Counted from the first letter of the stretch, positions 9,159 to 19,714 are shown. The stretch: 64,000 nt of DNA from Aurelia coerulea (GCA_039566865.1 CM076954.1:8502001-8566000), one strand, 5' to 3'. Numbers and translations: made by a program. The notes: a model not told the origin generated them from the letters alone.

Positions 9159-11285
9159 TTGCTCTCGGGCTTCATAGCGATGCCCTGGCAGGTGATGGAA
9201 ATATTCGATTCGGTTGAAGATAAATGCAATTTCTGGCATAAACTAGTAGGCCCAATCATTGATAAACACCTACCAGTGAAAAGGATGAGAGTAAGAGAGA
9301 AAGATGTACCTTACATGACTATGGAATGGAAAAAAGCAATCAGGAAAAAGAGAAGGTATGCAAAACAATATGCAAGGGAAAAGAGTGAAGAAAATAAAGA
9401 GCTTAGAAATGAATGGAGGAATAAAGCAACCCGAGAAAGGCGGCTAGCTATAAAAGCATATTGGGAAAAACTATCGGAAGAGATGAAAAGCAAACCAAGA
9501 GAATTCTTCAATGCGTTTAGACCATTCCTACAGTCTAAAACGAAGGCGTCTGATACAGGTGCCATCAGGCTGAAAATAAACAATAACACTATAAGTGACC
9601 AGAAGCTAGTCTCCAACCATTTCGTAAACTATTTTGCAGAAATGGGTCACATAGACGAAGTGCAGAGGGAAGAAATACAGTCTCTTAATGCTCATCAAAG
9701 TGTCAATGCAATAAAGGACAACGTAAAAGTCAGTTGTGAATTCAACTTCTCTCTGATGTCCCAACAAAGTGTTAAAGAAGCTCTGTCATCATTAGACCCA
9801 AAGAAATCCACCGGATGCGACGGAATAACTCCTGAATTCCTTAAAATGAATGCTGAGGAACTAGCTCCATCTCTTTCATCATTATATAACTCATGCATTA
9901 CAGAAGGAAAATGGCCCATCGAGTGGAAAAAGGGTGAATGGGCACCAGTTCACAAGAAAGCAGATAAGGACATCGATGCCAATTACAGGCCAATAACAGT
10001 TCTCAATGCAGTTGACAAAGTATTTGAAAAAGAGCTCAGTAAGCAAGCTACAGATTCATTTGACAACAAACTAAGCCCGTGCCTGACTGCATACAAGAAG
10101 CAAAACAGCACAGAAACTACGCTGCTAAGGCTCATTGAGGATTGGAAATTTGCACTTGACAATAAAGAGATAACAGCTATCCTTTCAACAGACATGAGCA
10201 AAGCCTTCGACTCCATGGTCCCAAGTCTCCTACTCAAAAAGCTTGGATCCTATGGCCTTTCCGAAAACTCCCTGAGATTAATAACTTCGTATTTCGAACA
10301 AAGACAGAACAGGGTCAAACTAGGGCATATAAGAAGTGAATGGAAAGAAACAACAAGGGGGTGTCCACAAGGATCAGCATTTGGTCCCATGCTATGGAAC
10401 ATTTTTCAAAATGACTTAGTCTTCAGCATAAAGCACTGTCAGATAAGCATGTATGCTGACGACCATCAGATCTATTATTCCGGAGAGAACGGCAACGAAG
10501 TCGAGATGCGTTTGAATCAAGACATTAAGATGGCTTCTCAATGGTACAAGGGAAATCATCTAAAAGCAAACAGAGACAAATACCAAGCAATGGTTCTTCA
10601 AAATAATAAGAAAAGTAATATAAAGATTAAGGTGATGGCTGACGAGAAAAATGAGGCAGAGCAAACAAGATCTCTCAAGCTTCTCGGAGTGGAGGTTGAC
10701 GATGAGCTAACATTTAGCACCCACATCGGCAATTTGTGCAAAAGAGTGAGCCAGAGAATAGGTGTCATATCTAGATTTCGTAATATAATGCCCACCAATG
10801 CAAAACTAACAATCTACAAGTCAGCAATTCTCTCTCACTTGACATACTGCAGTACAGTCTGGCATTTCTGCAAAGTAGCAGACAAAAGAAAGATAGAGAG
10901 ACTCCAAGAGAAAGCCCTAAGAGTTGTTTATTGTGATAAGTCCACGCCATATGCACAACTACTAATCAAAGCAAATCTGCCATCTCTCCAGAATAGAAGA
11001 CTGCAGGACATTGCCATACTAATGTACAAAGTTAAAAATGGTTTTGCTCCACATTATATAAAAGAAATGTTTACAATAAAAGAAACTCCTTACGAATTAA
11101 GAAACAGCAACTTCATTATTCCGAAATTTCGCACAGTAAAAGAAGGAAAACATTCAATAAGGTACTTTGGCCCATATCTGTGGAGTAAGCTAGAACGACC
11201 AATTAAGGAGGTGCCAACAATTAACCAGTTCAAAAGAAGTATAAGAAGAACGGACATGGAAACTCTTTTGGACTGTAGACTGTAA
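9159..11285 (+). CDS. LINE ORF2 reverse transcriptase (endonuclease lost)
   Basis: A 708-codon frame. Residues ~45-110 are a basic, coiled helix region that normally links endonuclease to RT (KKRRYAKQYA..., RERRLAIKAYWEKL). Residues ~205-450 are the polymerase: KSTGCDGITPEFLK, YRPITVLNAVDKVFE, STDMSKAFDS, GCPQGSAFGPMLWN and the catalytic YADD near residue 431. The thumb and C-terminal region follow (LLGVEVDDELTF, SHLTYCSTVWHF, RIQEKALR-type motif, YGPYLWSKL). The frame is intact from the truncation point to the stop. The first ~15 residues may be flanking sequence read in frame. Confidence 0.85.
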   Translation: MLSGFIAMPWQVMEIFDSVEDKCNFWHKLVGPIIDKHLPVKRMRVREKDVPYMTMEWKKAIRKKRRYAKQYAREKSEENKELRNEWRNKATRERRLAIKAYWEKLSEEMKSKPREFFNAFRPFLQSKTKASDTGAIRLKINNNTISDQKLVSNHFVNYFAEMGHIDEVQREEIQSLNAHQSVNAIKDNVKVSCEFNFSLMSQQSVKEALSSLDPKKSTGCDGITPEFLKMNAEELAPSLSSLYNSCITEGKWPIEWKKGEWAPVHKKADKDIDANYRPITVLNAVDKVFEKELSKQATDSFDNKLSPCLTAYKKQNSTETTLLRLIEDWKFALDNKEITAILSTDMSKAFDSMVPSLLLKKLGSYGLSENSLRLITSYFEQRQNRVKLGHIRSEWKETTRGCPQGSAFGPMLWNIFQNDLVFSIKHCQISMYADDHQIYYSGENGNEVEMRLNQDIKMASQWYKGNHLKANRDKYQAMVLQNNKKSNIKIKVMADEKNEAEQTRSLKLLGVEVDDELTFSTHIGNLCKRVSQRIGVISRFRNIMPTNAKLTIYKSAILSHLTYCSTVWHFCKVADKRKIERLQEKALRVVYCDKSTPYAQLLIKANLPSLQNRRLQDIAILMYKVKNGFAPHYIKEMFTIKETPYELRNSNFIIPKFRTVKEGKHSIRYFGPYLWSKLERPIKEVPTINQFKRSIRRTDMETLLDCRL

Positions 11286-11337
11286 TTAGTTGTACATATG
11301 ATTTTAAAGAACTCTTTATATATAACTGGGTGTGTCA

Positions 11338-11565
11338 GAAGGAGCTGTCCTCTTCTGGCGGGCCATGGGGGTCGTGCGCCTGGGCGGTTTCGGGGGTCTG
11401 TTGCTTGGTCTTTGGCAGGGGTCCTGAGTTGGATGCCAGTTGGTGGTATCTGATTCGGGATCTTGGCTGGAGATTGGGTTGTGGGCCTTCGGGGCTGGTC
11501 TGGTGCGCGATTTGTCGTGGGCTGTCGGGGGTGGATGGTTCTTTTTGGTGCACCCAGTTCAGCAT
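11338..11565 (+). other. GC-rich block in LINE 3' UTR
   Basis: About 230 bases rich in GGG and TGG on the + strand, sharply different from the AT-rich DNA on both sides. It lies after the ORF2 stop and before the tail, so it is part of the element. G-runs are frequent enough to allow quadruplex structures on the RNA strand. Confidence 0.5.
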
Positions 11566-11809
11566 AATTTTAACAAATATTTTCTACAGATTGTATTTTA
11601 ATTTGATTTTTTATACCTTTTCGTTGTGTCCCCAATTAGCTTGTAAGCTAAAGATTTTGACACATTAATAAAGATATTGATTGATTGATTGATTACATTT
11701 CTTTAAAATGCACAGCTCCACAGATAGCATTTATAAATTACTGACTGCACAACACAAGGAAATACCTTCTCTGAGGTACTTTGCAGACCGCGAGGGAAAA
11801 ATTCTACAT

Positions 11810-12046
11810 TGAAAAGTGCGGCCGCATTTTTACAAAAACGCGGCTAAAATCATGGTAAAACATGCGGCCGCATGTTACAATGTGGGGCCGCGTTTTATAA
11901 CATGCGGCCGCACATTTCACCGCAATTTTTGCCACGTTTTTCGAAAATGGCGGCATATTTTCCAAATCAGCCACGGTATAATAATAATGATAATAATGAT
12001 AATAATGATAATAATGATAATAATGATAATAATAATGATAATAATG

Positions 12047-12083
<37 letters not shown>

Positions 12084-12095
12084 TAATAATAATAG
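11810..12095. repeat. GCGGCCGCA-rich repeat copy 2 plus (AAT/GATAAT)n
   Basis: 11810-11985 contains GCGGCCGCA-type palindromes at about 11819, 11870 and 11902. Its right part (11888-11985) is the reverse complement of 5733-5815. A microsatellite of AAT and GATAAT units follows to ~12095. Long open frames here are the microsatellite read through and are not genes. Confidence 0.7.
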
Positions 12096-12270
12096 AGTGT
12101 TTGATTTGCGGCGACTATTTGGATATGTCGATATTTCAAATAAAGTTTTGACACAACTTTTATTATTTGATGATAAAGACCTTGCAAAGGCCCTCAACAG
12201 AAATATACTCGAGTTAACTCTACATTATATCCACGCAACTGGTCGATTCAGTTGAGATCTTTGTAAATCT
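12096..12270 (+). pseudogene. LINE beta C-terminal fragment
   Basis: The translation gives FGYVDISNKVLTQLLLFDD followed by ILELTLHYIHATGRFS and a stop. This matches the extreme C-terminus of the beta LINE at 46120-46329 (FGYTNFQNN...FIHKSGRFD). Only this last ~50 codons remain. Confidence 0.6.
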
Positions 12271-12284
12271 AGTCAAACGTCACT

Positions 12285-12955
12285 AAACCACCAAGTCCAT
12301 TTTCGTAAAGTTTCTTGTCGTATTGTAACAAATAGTGCTTATGATGCACACTCCTTGCCCCTTATTAAAGGTCTGGGCTGGTTAACAGTTAAAGAGCTGA
12401 TCAGGTTTGAAACGGCAACTACTGTTTTCAAATCTGTTAACCAACTTTGCCCAGACTATATGGCCCAAATGTTTCAAAGACAGCGTGAACAGGCAATGAG
12501 GACGCTAAGAAACACCGAAACTGACTTGAAACTTCCTTTGTTTAGAACAAACAATGGACAAAAGTCATTTGCATATCGAGGGGCTACCGTTTGGAATAGT
12601 CTAGATCACCAAATCAAACTGTCTCCCTCGCTATCAAACTTCAAATTAAAACTAAAGGAAGGATTATAAAACAAACTTTACGTACTTCCTTCCATCAAGA
12701 ACATAGTCAATCGATTTTCCTTTCTGTTTCAATTTAATTTCCTTTTTTCGTTAGGATAGGAATAATTAAAATTAGGTTTTTTTTAGGGAATTTATCTGAC
12801 AATGTATTAAGTAGAATTTGGAGTTTATTGAGTAATTAATTTTTTCTTTTTCTTTTCTGTTTTAACAGGGCACATTGTAAAGCAGTTTCTTTTTTCCGTA
12901 TGAACTGAATGTTTTTACCCTGTATAAATAATTTAAAATGAAAATGAATGAAAGA
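12285..12955 (+). pseudogene. LINE ORF2 3' fragment
   Basis: The C-terminal ~125 codons of a LINE ORF2 (IVTNSAYDAHS, LIRFETATTVFKSVNQL, LRNTETDLKLPL, NGQKSFAYRGATVWNSL) are followed by a T-rich 3' UTR and a short AAATGAAAATGAATGAAAG tail. A related, differently truncated copy lies at 16205-16965 on the minus strand. Confidence 0.7.
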
Positions 12956-12978
12956 GTCCTGTCCATTTATTCTTTGCA

Positions 12979-13164
12979 AGCCTGTTTCACATTAGATGCT
13001 AGGCTTATCATTATAAATCCAGACCCGATAGCGGTGTCTTGAGCAATGGGGACCTTGGGTAGGGAGCAGTGACGGGGACGGTTGTTGTCGTTGTCGTTTC
13101 CTCGGCTGGGGTTGCGATTGCTCACCATTACATTTTGGCCTGACATCTAATGTGAAACCAGCTC
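12979..13164. mobile_element. Short MITE with 20-bp inverted ends
   Basis: The left end GCCTGTTTCACATTAGATG and the right end CATCTAATGTGAAACCAGC are inverted over about 20 bp, with GTTTCACATTAGATG perfect. The 140-bp interior has no ORF. A similar design with different sequence is at 45890-46005. The target duplication is not clear. Confidence 0.6.
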
Positions 13165-13169
13165 AAATA

Positions 13170-13830
13170 TGTTTTTATAATTAGCATTTCTATCCGTATT
13201 CGTTGCAGCGTGGTATGTATAGTAGTTTATATTAGTTTTATTTTAGTTTATGTTAATTCCAGGGAGTGGACATGATATTTTGCTCCTCCTGGCCCCCGTC
13301 CTTGTTTTTTTTTTATATATATAATCAATTAAAATATACAAACTCGACAAGTACATCTACTGTGCCTAGCATGGGGGGAATAGACACTAGGTCATCGGAG
13401 TTCCCACCATGAAAGGCACTTGCAATTCAAAAATTACAATATGCTGAAAGAAAGAACAACAAACCAAAAGAAAAAGTTAATGTCTGCCTCACATTTGATG
13501 TCAGGCAATGACATCAAACATTTTATAATTTGGGAGAAAATAGATGCAAGGCAGTTAACAGAGGGCCCCACGCGCGGACAAACAGCCGCCGCCCCTCCCC
13601 ACATGTGCCACCCCCACCGGGATAACACATGAAACTAAAGGCCAGCAGCCGCCCATCGATACAGCAGGACCCCATCCACCCACCACCCCGCACCCACACC
13701 CTAAGATAAAAATTTCAAATCAAATTATTCAAATTATTTTCCGTCCTTGTAGTGTGGTATAGTAGATTGTAGGTAGTGTTTAGGTAATTTTTGTTGTAAA
13801 TTTTTATATTGAATAAAAAAACACTTAATA
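13170..13830 (+). mobile_element. Short retroelement split by a later insertion
   Basis: 13170-13304 plus 13741-13830 together match, in inverted orientation, the uninterrupted copy at about 24655-24850. The unit ends in a short A-run. It has no ORF and resembles a LINE 3' UTR or a SINE. Confidence 0.6.
13305..13740 (-). mobile_element. Retroposon insertion with 9-bp target duplication
   Basis: The segment begins with a T-run (13305-13313) and is flanked by CCGTCCTTG at 13296-13304 and 13741-13749. The copy at 24717-24727 (minus) has this site once, giving an empty-site control. The T-run means the inserted strand is minus with a poly(A) tail. The interior has a GC-rich core (13560-13700) resembling in composition the GC block of the LINE 3' UTR at 11338. 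Confidence 0.8.
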
Positions 13831-14264
13831 AACATGCTTCTCTTAAGAAAAAATGTTTGCGTGCAAACGATGTTCCCTTTATGACAAAGGCCTTATTAAC
13901 AGCGATTTAAAAAAAGTTACGCAATAGATACATTAAGAGTAGAACTGAGGAGAATCTTAAAGCTTCTAAAACATAAACACATTTTTGCGTATAATTCTTG
14001 CGCAAGACAAAATCTGATTACTATAGGAACCTTGACCTTTGAGACCTTACAGATAACTGTAAATTTTAGAAGACCGTCAAACCGGTTTTTTATAATCATA
14101 AAAAGGAAAACTTCTTATTAAAGTGTTCATGCAGCGAAATTTTCGAGTCTCGTATTTTAACCTAATCTAAGACATCTTTATGCACTAATTATCATCCTGA
14201 AAATCGATTTAAAATCGGAAACGTGAATGTTTTTTTTTATTGCAAGTCAAAGTTGTAGATTTTG
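13831..14264. other. No feature recognised
   Basis: AT-rich sequence with no ORF of recognisable content and no internal repeat match. Confidence 0.4.
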
Positions 14265-14345
14265 GCAGATCACGTGTGAATTTTTCCTGTTAGGCGATGA
14301 CGTAGGAAGTAGAACGCCAAGTTGAATAGAACACTAAGGCATGTT
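14265..14345 (+). promoter_or_regulatory. Promoter-like cluster of activator motifs
   Basis: A perfect CACGTG E-box at 14271-14276 is followed by TGACGTAGGAAGT (14298-14310), which combines a CRE-like and an ETS-like site. Some 50 bases later comes CCAATATGGCG. Such clusters mark CpG-poor housekeeping promoters in animals. A donor-quality site (AGACAG/GTGAGC) at 14552 suggests a transcribed leader exon at about 14340-14552 whose frames are closed. It might drive an internal LRSAM1 transcript. Confidence 0.35.
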
Positions 14346-14639
14346 TAACTTCATTATTGCCAATATGGCGAGAAGAGCTGAGAGCAGACGAGAGTCTTGG
14401 GGGAAACCGCTATGTTGCTGGTGGTGGCCCTAGTTTGATTACCTGTGAAAATAGCCACTACACTGAGGGAGTACCATTTCATCTATATTCCGATCAAGAA
14501 AAAACGCGACGTGTGTTTGGGAACCAGCTGCAGCCCTTCTAAAATCGTAGACAGGTGAGCGACGATTTAGGCCATTTAAATTAGGCCAACTGCATGTTTG
14601 TTGTTCTTCTACTTTTAGATTGATGTCAATTGTATAATT

Positions 14640-14895
14640 TGATTTTTCAGATTTTTTACCTTTAGTTACTTTCATTTTCAGATGATTCGAAGTGCCATAC
14701 GCCATAAGTCCCTCATACTTCCACCTAAGGTGTTTTGAAGCCTTTTCATCAATGTTTAGACAGTACTTTCCGAGTAAGATGATACAGGAAACAAGTGAGA
14801 ATGAAGAAAACATGCTGGAGTTTCTTGATTTGTTGGCGATATGAGGGTCTGAGTTTCCTACATACGGTTTCTTACAAAGAATTACGTGTAAAAAC
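14640..14895. repeat. Degenerate arm of the 0.1-3.4 kb transposon family
   Basis: From 14730 to 14890 the order of blocks (TTTTGAAGCC, CAATGTTTAGACA, GATACAGGAAA, GGAGTTTCTTGA, GTTTCTTACAA, TACGTGTA) matches the right inverted repeat of the first element. The inner part (14640-14700) is weaker. No ORF remains beside it. Confidence 0.6.
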
Positions 14896-15149
14896 TGGAA
14901 ATTTCATATTGAAGAAAAGGTTGACAAAATAGTTCATCTTCCATTTATTTTGGCACCACTGTCTGTTACCCCAAATTGAAAATTGAATGACACCCCCTGT
15001 TCTGTTGCTACACATCTTTTCTTTTAACTATTTGCTGCTTCCTCAAGCCAGATAATCTTGGTATCAAAATAAAAACGTTTGTTTGTGATACAATGTTTTT
15101 TGCCTTCCTGACTACCTTATTGGATTACTTTCATCTACTTTTTCCACAG

Positions 15150-15171
15150 AAAATGAACAAGAATGCTTACA
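15150..15171 (+). CDS. LRSAM1: Possible LRSAM1 microexon
   Basis: Twenty-two bases are bounded by a strong acceptor (CTACTTTTTCCACAG) and a donor (GTAAGG). In the frame required by the next exon it reads AA/NEQECL/CA and would join it in phase to give NEQECLQKRMDQLL. An ENE motif at this place is also present in vertebrate LRSAM1, as I recall it, which supports the exon, but the coral-type sequence would be a few residues longer. It is small enough to be chance. Confidence 0.35.
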
Positions 15172-15335
15172 GTAAGGCAATATAACAGGCTGCAGTAGCG
15201 ACCAATACAAGGAGGAAAAAGACTGAATACCGCTGCTGTGGACAGCCGCAAAGAGGCACACACATTGAAAACTGACTGATTTTTCTGCAGAAATGACTGA
15301 TTACTCTTGCTATAATTTAAAAAATGCCTTCATTT

Positions 15336-15424
15336 TATCATATATCATATCATATCATATCATATCATATCATATCATATCATATCATATCATATCATAT
15401 CATATCATATCATATCATATCATT
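15336..15424 (+). repeat. (ATCAT)n microsatellite
   Basis: About 17 uninterrupted copies of the pentamer ATCAT/CATAT in an intron. Confidence 0.95.
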
Positions 15425-15875
15425 CAAAAATTTGATTAAGAGCTAGTCTAGAAGGGAGATTCTTGCACTCGCTTGCGGTTGCAAAATCTGTATTATACTA
15501 ACGTTTTACATCATGTATTTTAAGTTTGTATTGTAAATAACTGGTATCTATTAATTTTCTTTAAACCCATTGCTTGCACCAATTGTAAATAAATGAATTA
15601 TTATCATCGTTGTTATATTTGTGGAGAAAAAGGATTTCTGAACACCGGCTTTCCGTGCTTGTCAGAGCAGAAAGTAGAGTTACCTTCAGATCAGTTTCTG
15701 TCATTTTCAATATTTGTCTTTGGCCTGAAACATTATCAAACATATCGATCGTTCAAATTGTTCATGATAACTTTTAAGGTGTGATTTTTATTGACCTCTC
15801 TTTAGCTTGCAATTTTGTTTCATTCATTCATCAAGTTTTCTTTATGCATGTGCTAATAGTAGTTGTGTCTTCCAG

Positions 15876-15946
15876 GAAGAGAATGGATCAACTGTTGAGA
15901 GTGACACAAGAAGAAACAGATCGGCTGAAAAAGGAAGACGTTATAA
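15876..15946 (+). CDS. LRSAM1: LRSAM1 exon (coiled coil), window exon A
   Basis: A 71-base exon between acceptor TTGTGTCTTCCAG and donor A/GTAAGT. It starts with one base and ends with one base of split codons and encodes KRMDQLLRVTQEETDRLKKED plus VI. This lines up with the segment RMEQL..ITQEET..L...DV of vertebrate LRSAM1 (recalled from memory). That protein is an E3 ubiquitin ligase with N-terminal leucine-rich repeats, a central coiled coil, a SAM domain and a C-terminal RING finger that ubiquitinates TSG101 and acts in endosomal sorting and bacterial autophagy. Only the coiled-coil part is present here. Splicing directly to the exon at 17650 keeps the same residue spacing as the vertebrate protein. 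Confidence 0.85.
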
Positions 15947-16204
15947 GTAAGTTTAATCACACACATCTTTTCAGTGTAACAAGTGGCCATTTTGAAATAT
16001 ATGTCCGAGGTACCCTGCCTCGTTTCAAACTCACCCAACGGAACGTGTATGCACTACAATTTGGGATGTTCAGTACCTTGGGGAGGCATTCTGAGTACTG
16101 TGCAGATGTTCAGTACCGCGACGGAATATCTTCACTTGTGTTGGTAGGCATCCTGAGCACCTAGGGAAGGCTTCTTCAATACCGTGGGTGGAGTGCAATG
16201 GGGA

Positions 16205-16965
16205 GACACTTATTTATTTTTTTCTTATTTTTTTTTTATTTTGAAATTATTTATGCACGGTAGCCCCGTCAGTCAGTATGACTGATTTTCAGGGGGCCGT
16301 GCCAAAACCTTTACAAATTAAAAAGTCTACTAAAATTAAAAACGGGAAAAGGAAACTAATTACAATCATAAATAATTTATCTACAACTATTTACAATAAA
16401 TTTACAACCGACCCTTTATCTTGTTCTTAAAAGAAGATAAAGAGGGAGCTTGCTTGGCCTCGCGGCTGAGATCATTCCAGATTTTTGCTCCACGAAATGC
16501 GAACGCTTTCTGTCCATTACTAGTTTTCATGAATGGCACTAGCAAGTCAGTTTCGGCATTTCTAAGGTTGATAATATTGCGATCAGAATTTCTAACAAAT
16601 AAATGCGAGAGATAATCAGGCGCGAGACTATTAACAGATTTATATACAGTTGTTGCAGTCTCACTTCTGATCATATCCCTCACAGTTGGCCATTTTAACT
16701 CTGTAATCAAAGCTTCGGCAGGAGCATCGTAGCTGCTATTTGTAATAATTCTAGCGGCACGATTCTGCAATTTTTGAAGCTTAACCAGTCGGAACTCAGC
16801 ACAGCTCCCCCACACAGAACAGCAGTACCGAAAATGTGGCTCTACAATACCTCTATATAATTTGCAAAGTACAGTTTTTGGCAAAAATTTCTTTGCATAT
16901 TTTAAAAAAACCTAACGAGCGGGAGACTTTGGCTTGAACAGATTTAATTTGCCCATCTGCTAGGA
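16205..16965 (-). pseudogene. LINE ORF2 3' fragment in LRSAM1 intron
   Basis: On the minus strand the end of a LINE RT reads ARKVSRSLGF-like, then LPKTVLCKLYRGIVEPHF, SVWGSC, LQNRAARIITNSSYDAP, ETATTVYKSVNSLAPDYL and RNAETDLLVPF, stopping at 16402. A T-rich 3' tail (16205-16245 on the + strand) marks the poly(A) side. A frameshift lies in a run of seven T at 16903-16909. It is 5' truncated at about 16965. Confidence 0.75.
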
Positions 16966-17649
16966 GGCGTCCTGAGTATTGAGTACCGTGGGGGATGTGG
17001 TACGATAGAGCATAGATTTCATCAAAATCTTGCTTTCAAAATTTTTTCAGTAATTTTCTCATGAGGGTTGCTCTTTTGTGCATCCGTTGTACTGAATTTA
17101 TTTTGTCCTTACCACAGGCAAAAAAGACATTTTTGAAATCGATGAACGTTCTCAAACTTTGGCGATTTTTCAAAAGTCTTGCTTTCATTGAATCATCGAG
17201 TGTGCCCAAAAGTAGCTTGAAATCTGTAGTAATACCTCCATTTATACAGTAATACTAAGTACTTGTTGGGGATACGAACAGGCTAAGTTGAGAGCCTCAA
17301 GGAATCCCCCAAAAAGGGCTCCAGATCGCATGCGTAGTAGCCATTTACTTCACTTATGTAACATGCAAATTAGCTTGACCGTTGAGAACAACGGAAGAAA
17401 CAAAAGCAGTGACGCGCATGACAACGTGAGCCCCAACGTCGATTCGCTCTCAACAAAGCTGAAACACAATGTATCAAAACAATAGGGTCAGCACTTCATC
17501 TCCCCAACAAGTACTACTGTTCCCTGCTCATCTCTAATGCTTTTTGAGACATTCTTTGGTCGTAAAATTGTTCCCAAACGTTGTGTCTACTGCTTTCCTC
17601 CAGATTATCATTTTCCTCTCGTACTACTAAAGTTTTGCTCTTGTCACAG

Positions 17650-17749
17650 GGTGCATGACTATTTTTATGGAAGAGCTGGAAAAGCATCAGAACAAGTTTG
17701 AAGAGTATGAGAAATCTCGTGATACTGCTGCTGGGCTAGCATTGAGAAG
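17650..17749 (+). CDS. LRSAM1: LRSAM1 exon (coiled coil), window exon B
   Basis: A 100-base exon with acceptor TTGCTCTTGTCACAG and donor AAG/GTATTT, starting with 2 bases and ending with 2 bases of split codons. It encodes CMTIFMEELEKHQNKFEEYE and then KSRDTAAGLALR, a charged heptad-like helix. The one-base overhang of exon A (A) plus GG gives Arg. Counting from DV of exon A to the AES start of exon C gives 42 residues, the same as I count in the vertebrate protein. Sequence identity is low here, so the exon is placed by phase, spacing and coiled-coil character. Confidence 0.75.
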
Positions 17750-18582
17750 GTATTTCTTATATCACCAGGCTATGGAACCTACAATATCTACCAAAACCCT
17801 TGAACAAAATCGCATATTTTTGCTCAGCTCTCCTCCTTCCTCCTTACAATGTTGGTTCCTTGTGCGATTACGCAGTTCTCACGGTCACGAAAACGCATCC
17901 GAATTGATTTTCTTCATATCTGGTGCTAAGTGGGAGGGACCAAAATTTTTCAGGGGGGCTTGGGGGCGAGAAAAATGAATGATATGTAATTTCCTGCAGT
18001 GGATGTTGGATACTTAGTCAGACGAGAAATCAGTGGAAATCAGCAAAATGGAATGTTTTTCAAGTTGTTTTGGCAAGGATTGTCTGAAGAAGTGAATTTG
18101 TAAAAATGAGGCTTTTGGTCTGAATTTTGAACTGCATGTAGGGGAATTCCAGCCTCAGTAGCCTATGTGAGGCAGAATTACCCAGAATGCTTAAGATATC
18201 CCATAATGCTAGGGTAGAAAAGACATAGTCTGTTCGTTCGAAGATTTTTGAAGGTTGATGATGAAGTGAATCATGGAAGTATTGCTTTTTATCGTGTTTT
18301 CATCTTGTACCAGAGAGTGGAATAAACAACACTGCAGGGTAATTTGATAGCGTAGATCACGAGTCTGAAGAAGAAACGAATACTTGTTTGTGATGGTGCT
18401 TGATTTGTGACATCATATTATACCCATTTTAGCTACTCCTGTCTAGCAGGGGTGAGTCTGCGTCATGCTCCAATTTTAGTTACAAATATTGTGAAGTTCA
18501 GAATTCTAGCAAGTCAGGACGAATAAAATTAGGCCTGTAGTTGTTATTTGTCCCTAATTACTACTTAAAAGTGTAACGAAAC
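17750..18582. other. Intron sequence, no feature recognised
   Basis: The start of a 10.2-kb intron. The open frame running on past the exon B donor (to 17978) is not supported as coding. Confidence 0.4.
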
Positions 18583-18640
18583 AGACCTTTTCAAAGGTCT
18601 GGGACGGCGCACAACTATTCTGAAAGATGGCGGATATCTC
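18583..18640 (+). repeat. Left half of a distant inverted repeat pair
   Basis: AGACCTTTTCAAAGGTCTGG with the following ~35 bases matches the reverse complement of 23752-23808 at about 75-80%. Each end can also fold on itself (GACCTTT..AAAGGTC). The pair would delimit a 5.2-kb unit containing the LINE at 19715-23185. No target duplication was seen. Confidence 0.45.
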
Positions 18641-19714
18641 CCTGGAAACGAGGGAATCTTTTCTGCGATGCTAAACTAGAGTCGCAGTGGGAGAAGTTGT
18701 TGACAAAATATGGCATTTGTATGGTTCTTAAAAGATCAGAAAGGCTTCAGCATTAAAACAAATACTTGCCTACCACATTAACGCAATGTTTATCACTTTT
18801 TACGAAGAGGAGAGGTTTATTTTTTGAGTTGTTTCAGCGAAATTTGGACTTAATGATCATTGATGATTAAGGCCTCGGATTTGGTCAGATAAAGTTTGGA
18901 TTTCTGTTTATGAATGAGTGGAGCTTATTGCAGGAATACTAACAATCGTGCATGCCAATGCATGTCAAAAACTGTCAAGAAACGAACAAATTTTCATACT
19001 TCTTCTAATGCTGAAACTACCGGGGCAAGCCTTTATAGATCAAGTTAACCAAAGAATAAACAATTTCTTCGATCTTTAATTTCTGTGAGTGCGTTTATTG
19101 ACAAAGTTTGGCTTATGATGTTTCAAAAATAGGTACTCCTCTCTATTATTCATAAAATAAGGCCACTTACCTGCTTGAAGCAACTTAACTTGCACCTTTC
19201 TACGGGGTTCTCATTTATTTGTAAAACTTTTGCTCGGATCGAAAAAATCAAGCATAAACCGCATCTAAATTGTGCCTCTCAGCCAATATGTCACCAAAAC
19301 CATAAGCAAAACAATAACCTTTAGTAAGTCTTCGACTTGGCATCTCTTCCACATTGTATGATTAAGAAATGTGCATGTTTTCTTTCTAACATTTATAAAT
19401 GATCTGCCGCAAAACCAGGTTTCTTCATCTTTGACAGGGCACTCACTTTGTCTCATGTAAAATTCCTTAGAATGTCACGAAAATTTCCTTTTCATCTCGT
19501 GGCATTTTGTGCATTTTGCCACGATGGAGTAGGCTACAGTCATCATGATTTTACTTGCATTTTCAGGACGAAAACTGATTAGTTTCAACTAAGCACCTGC
19601 CTACTAAGGCCAAATGGATGATCAAAATGATACAAAGTGCATTTTACACAAAGGTTTTAAATCATGAACTGGCTTGTTCTGTGTTAAAACTATTATTTTT
19701 CTTGGAAATGCTCA
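18641..19714. other. Intron sequence, no feature recognised
   Basis: No open frame with recognisable content. Only small low-complexity stretches were seen. Confidence 0.4.

Larger units (their letters stand above)
9140..11696 (+). mobile_element. 5'-truncated LINE with (ATTG)n tail
   Basis: This unit comprises the RT ORF at 9159-11285, a 3' UTR with an unusual GC-rich block at 11338-11565, and a terminal TTGATTGATTGATTGATT tail ending about 11693. Short tandem 3' tails are typical of the CR1/L2 group. The apurinic endonuclease domain expected upstream is missing. Confidence 0.75.

Noticed and set aside
15781..16164. 127-codon ORF containing the LRSAM1 exon
   Set aside because: Only 15876-15946 is bounded by splice sites; the flanking codons are intron.
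17118..17160. Open stretch after an acceptor-like site (TTACCACAG), reading SKKDIFEIDER in the frame of LRSAM1
   Set aside because: Its only in-phase donor is poor, and joining 15946 directly to 17650 already restores the residue spacing of the family.
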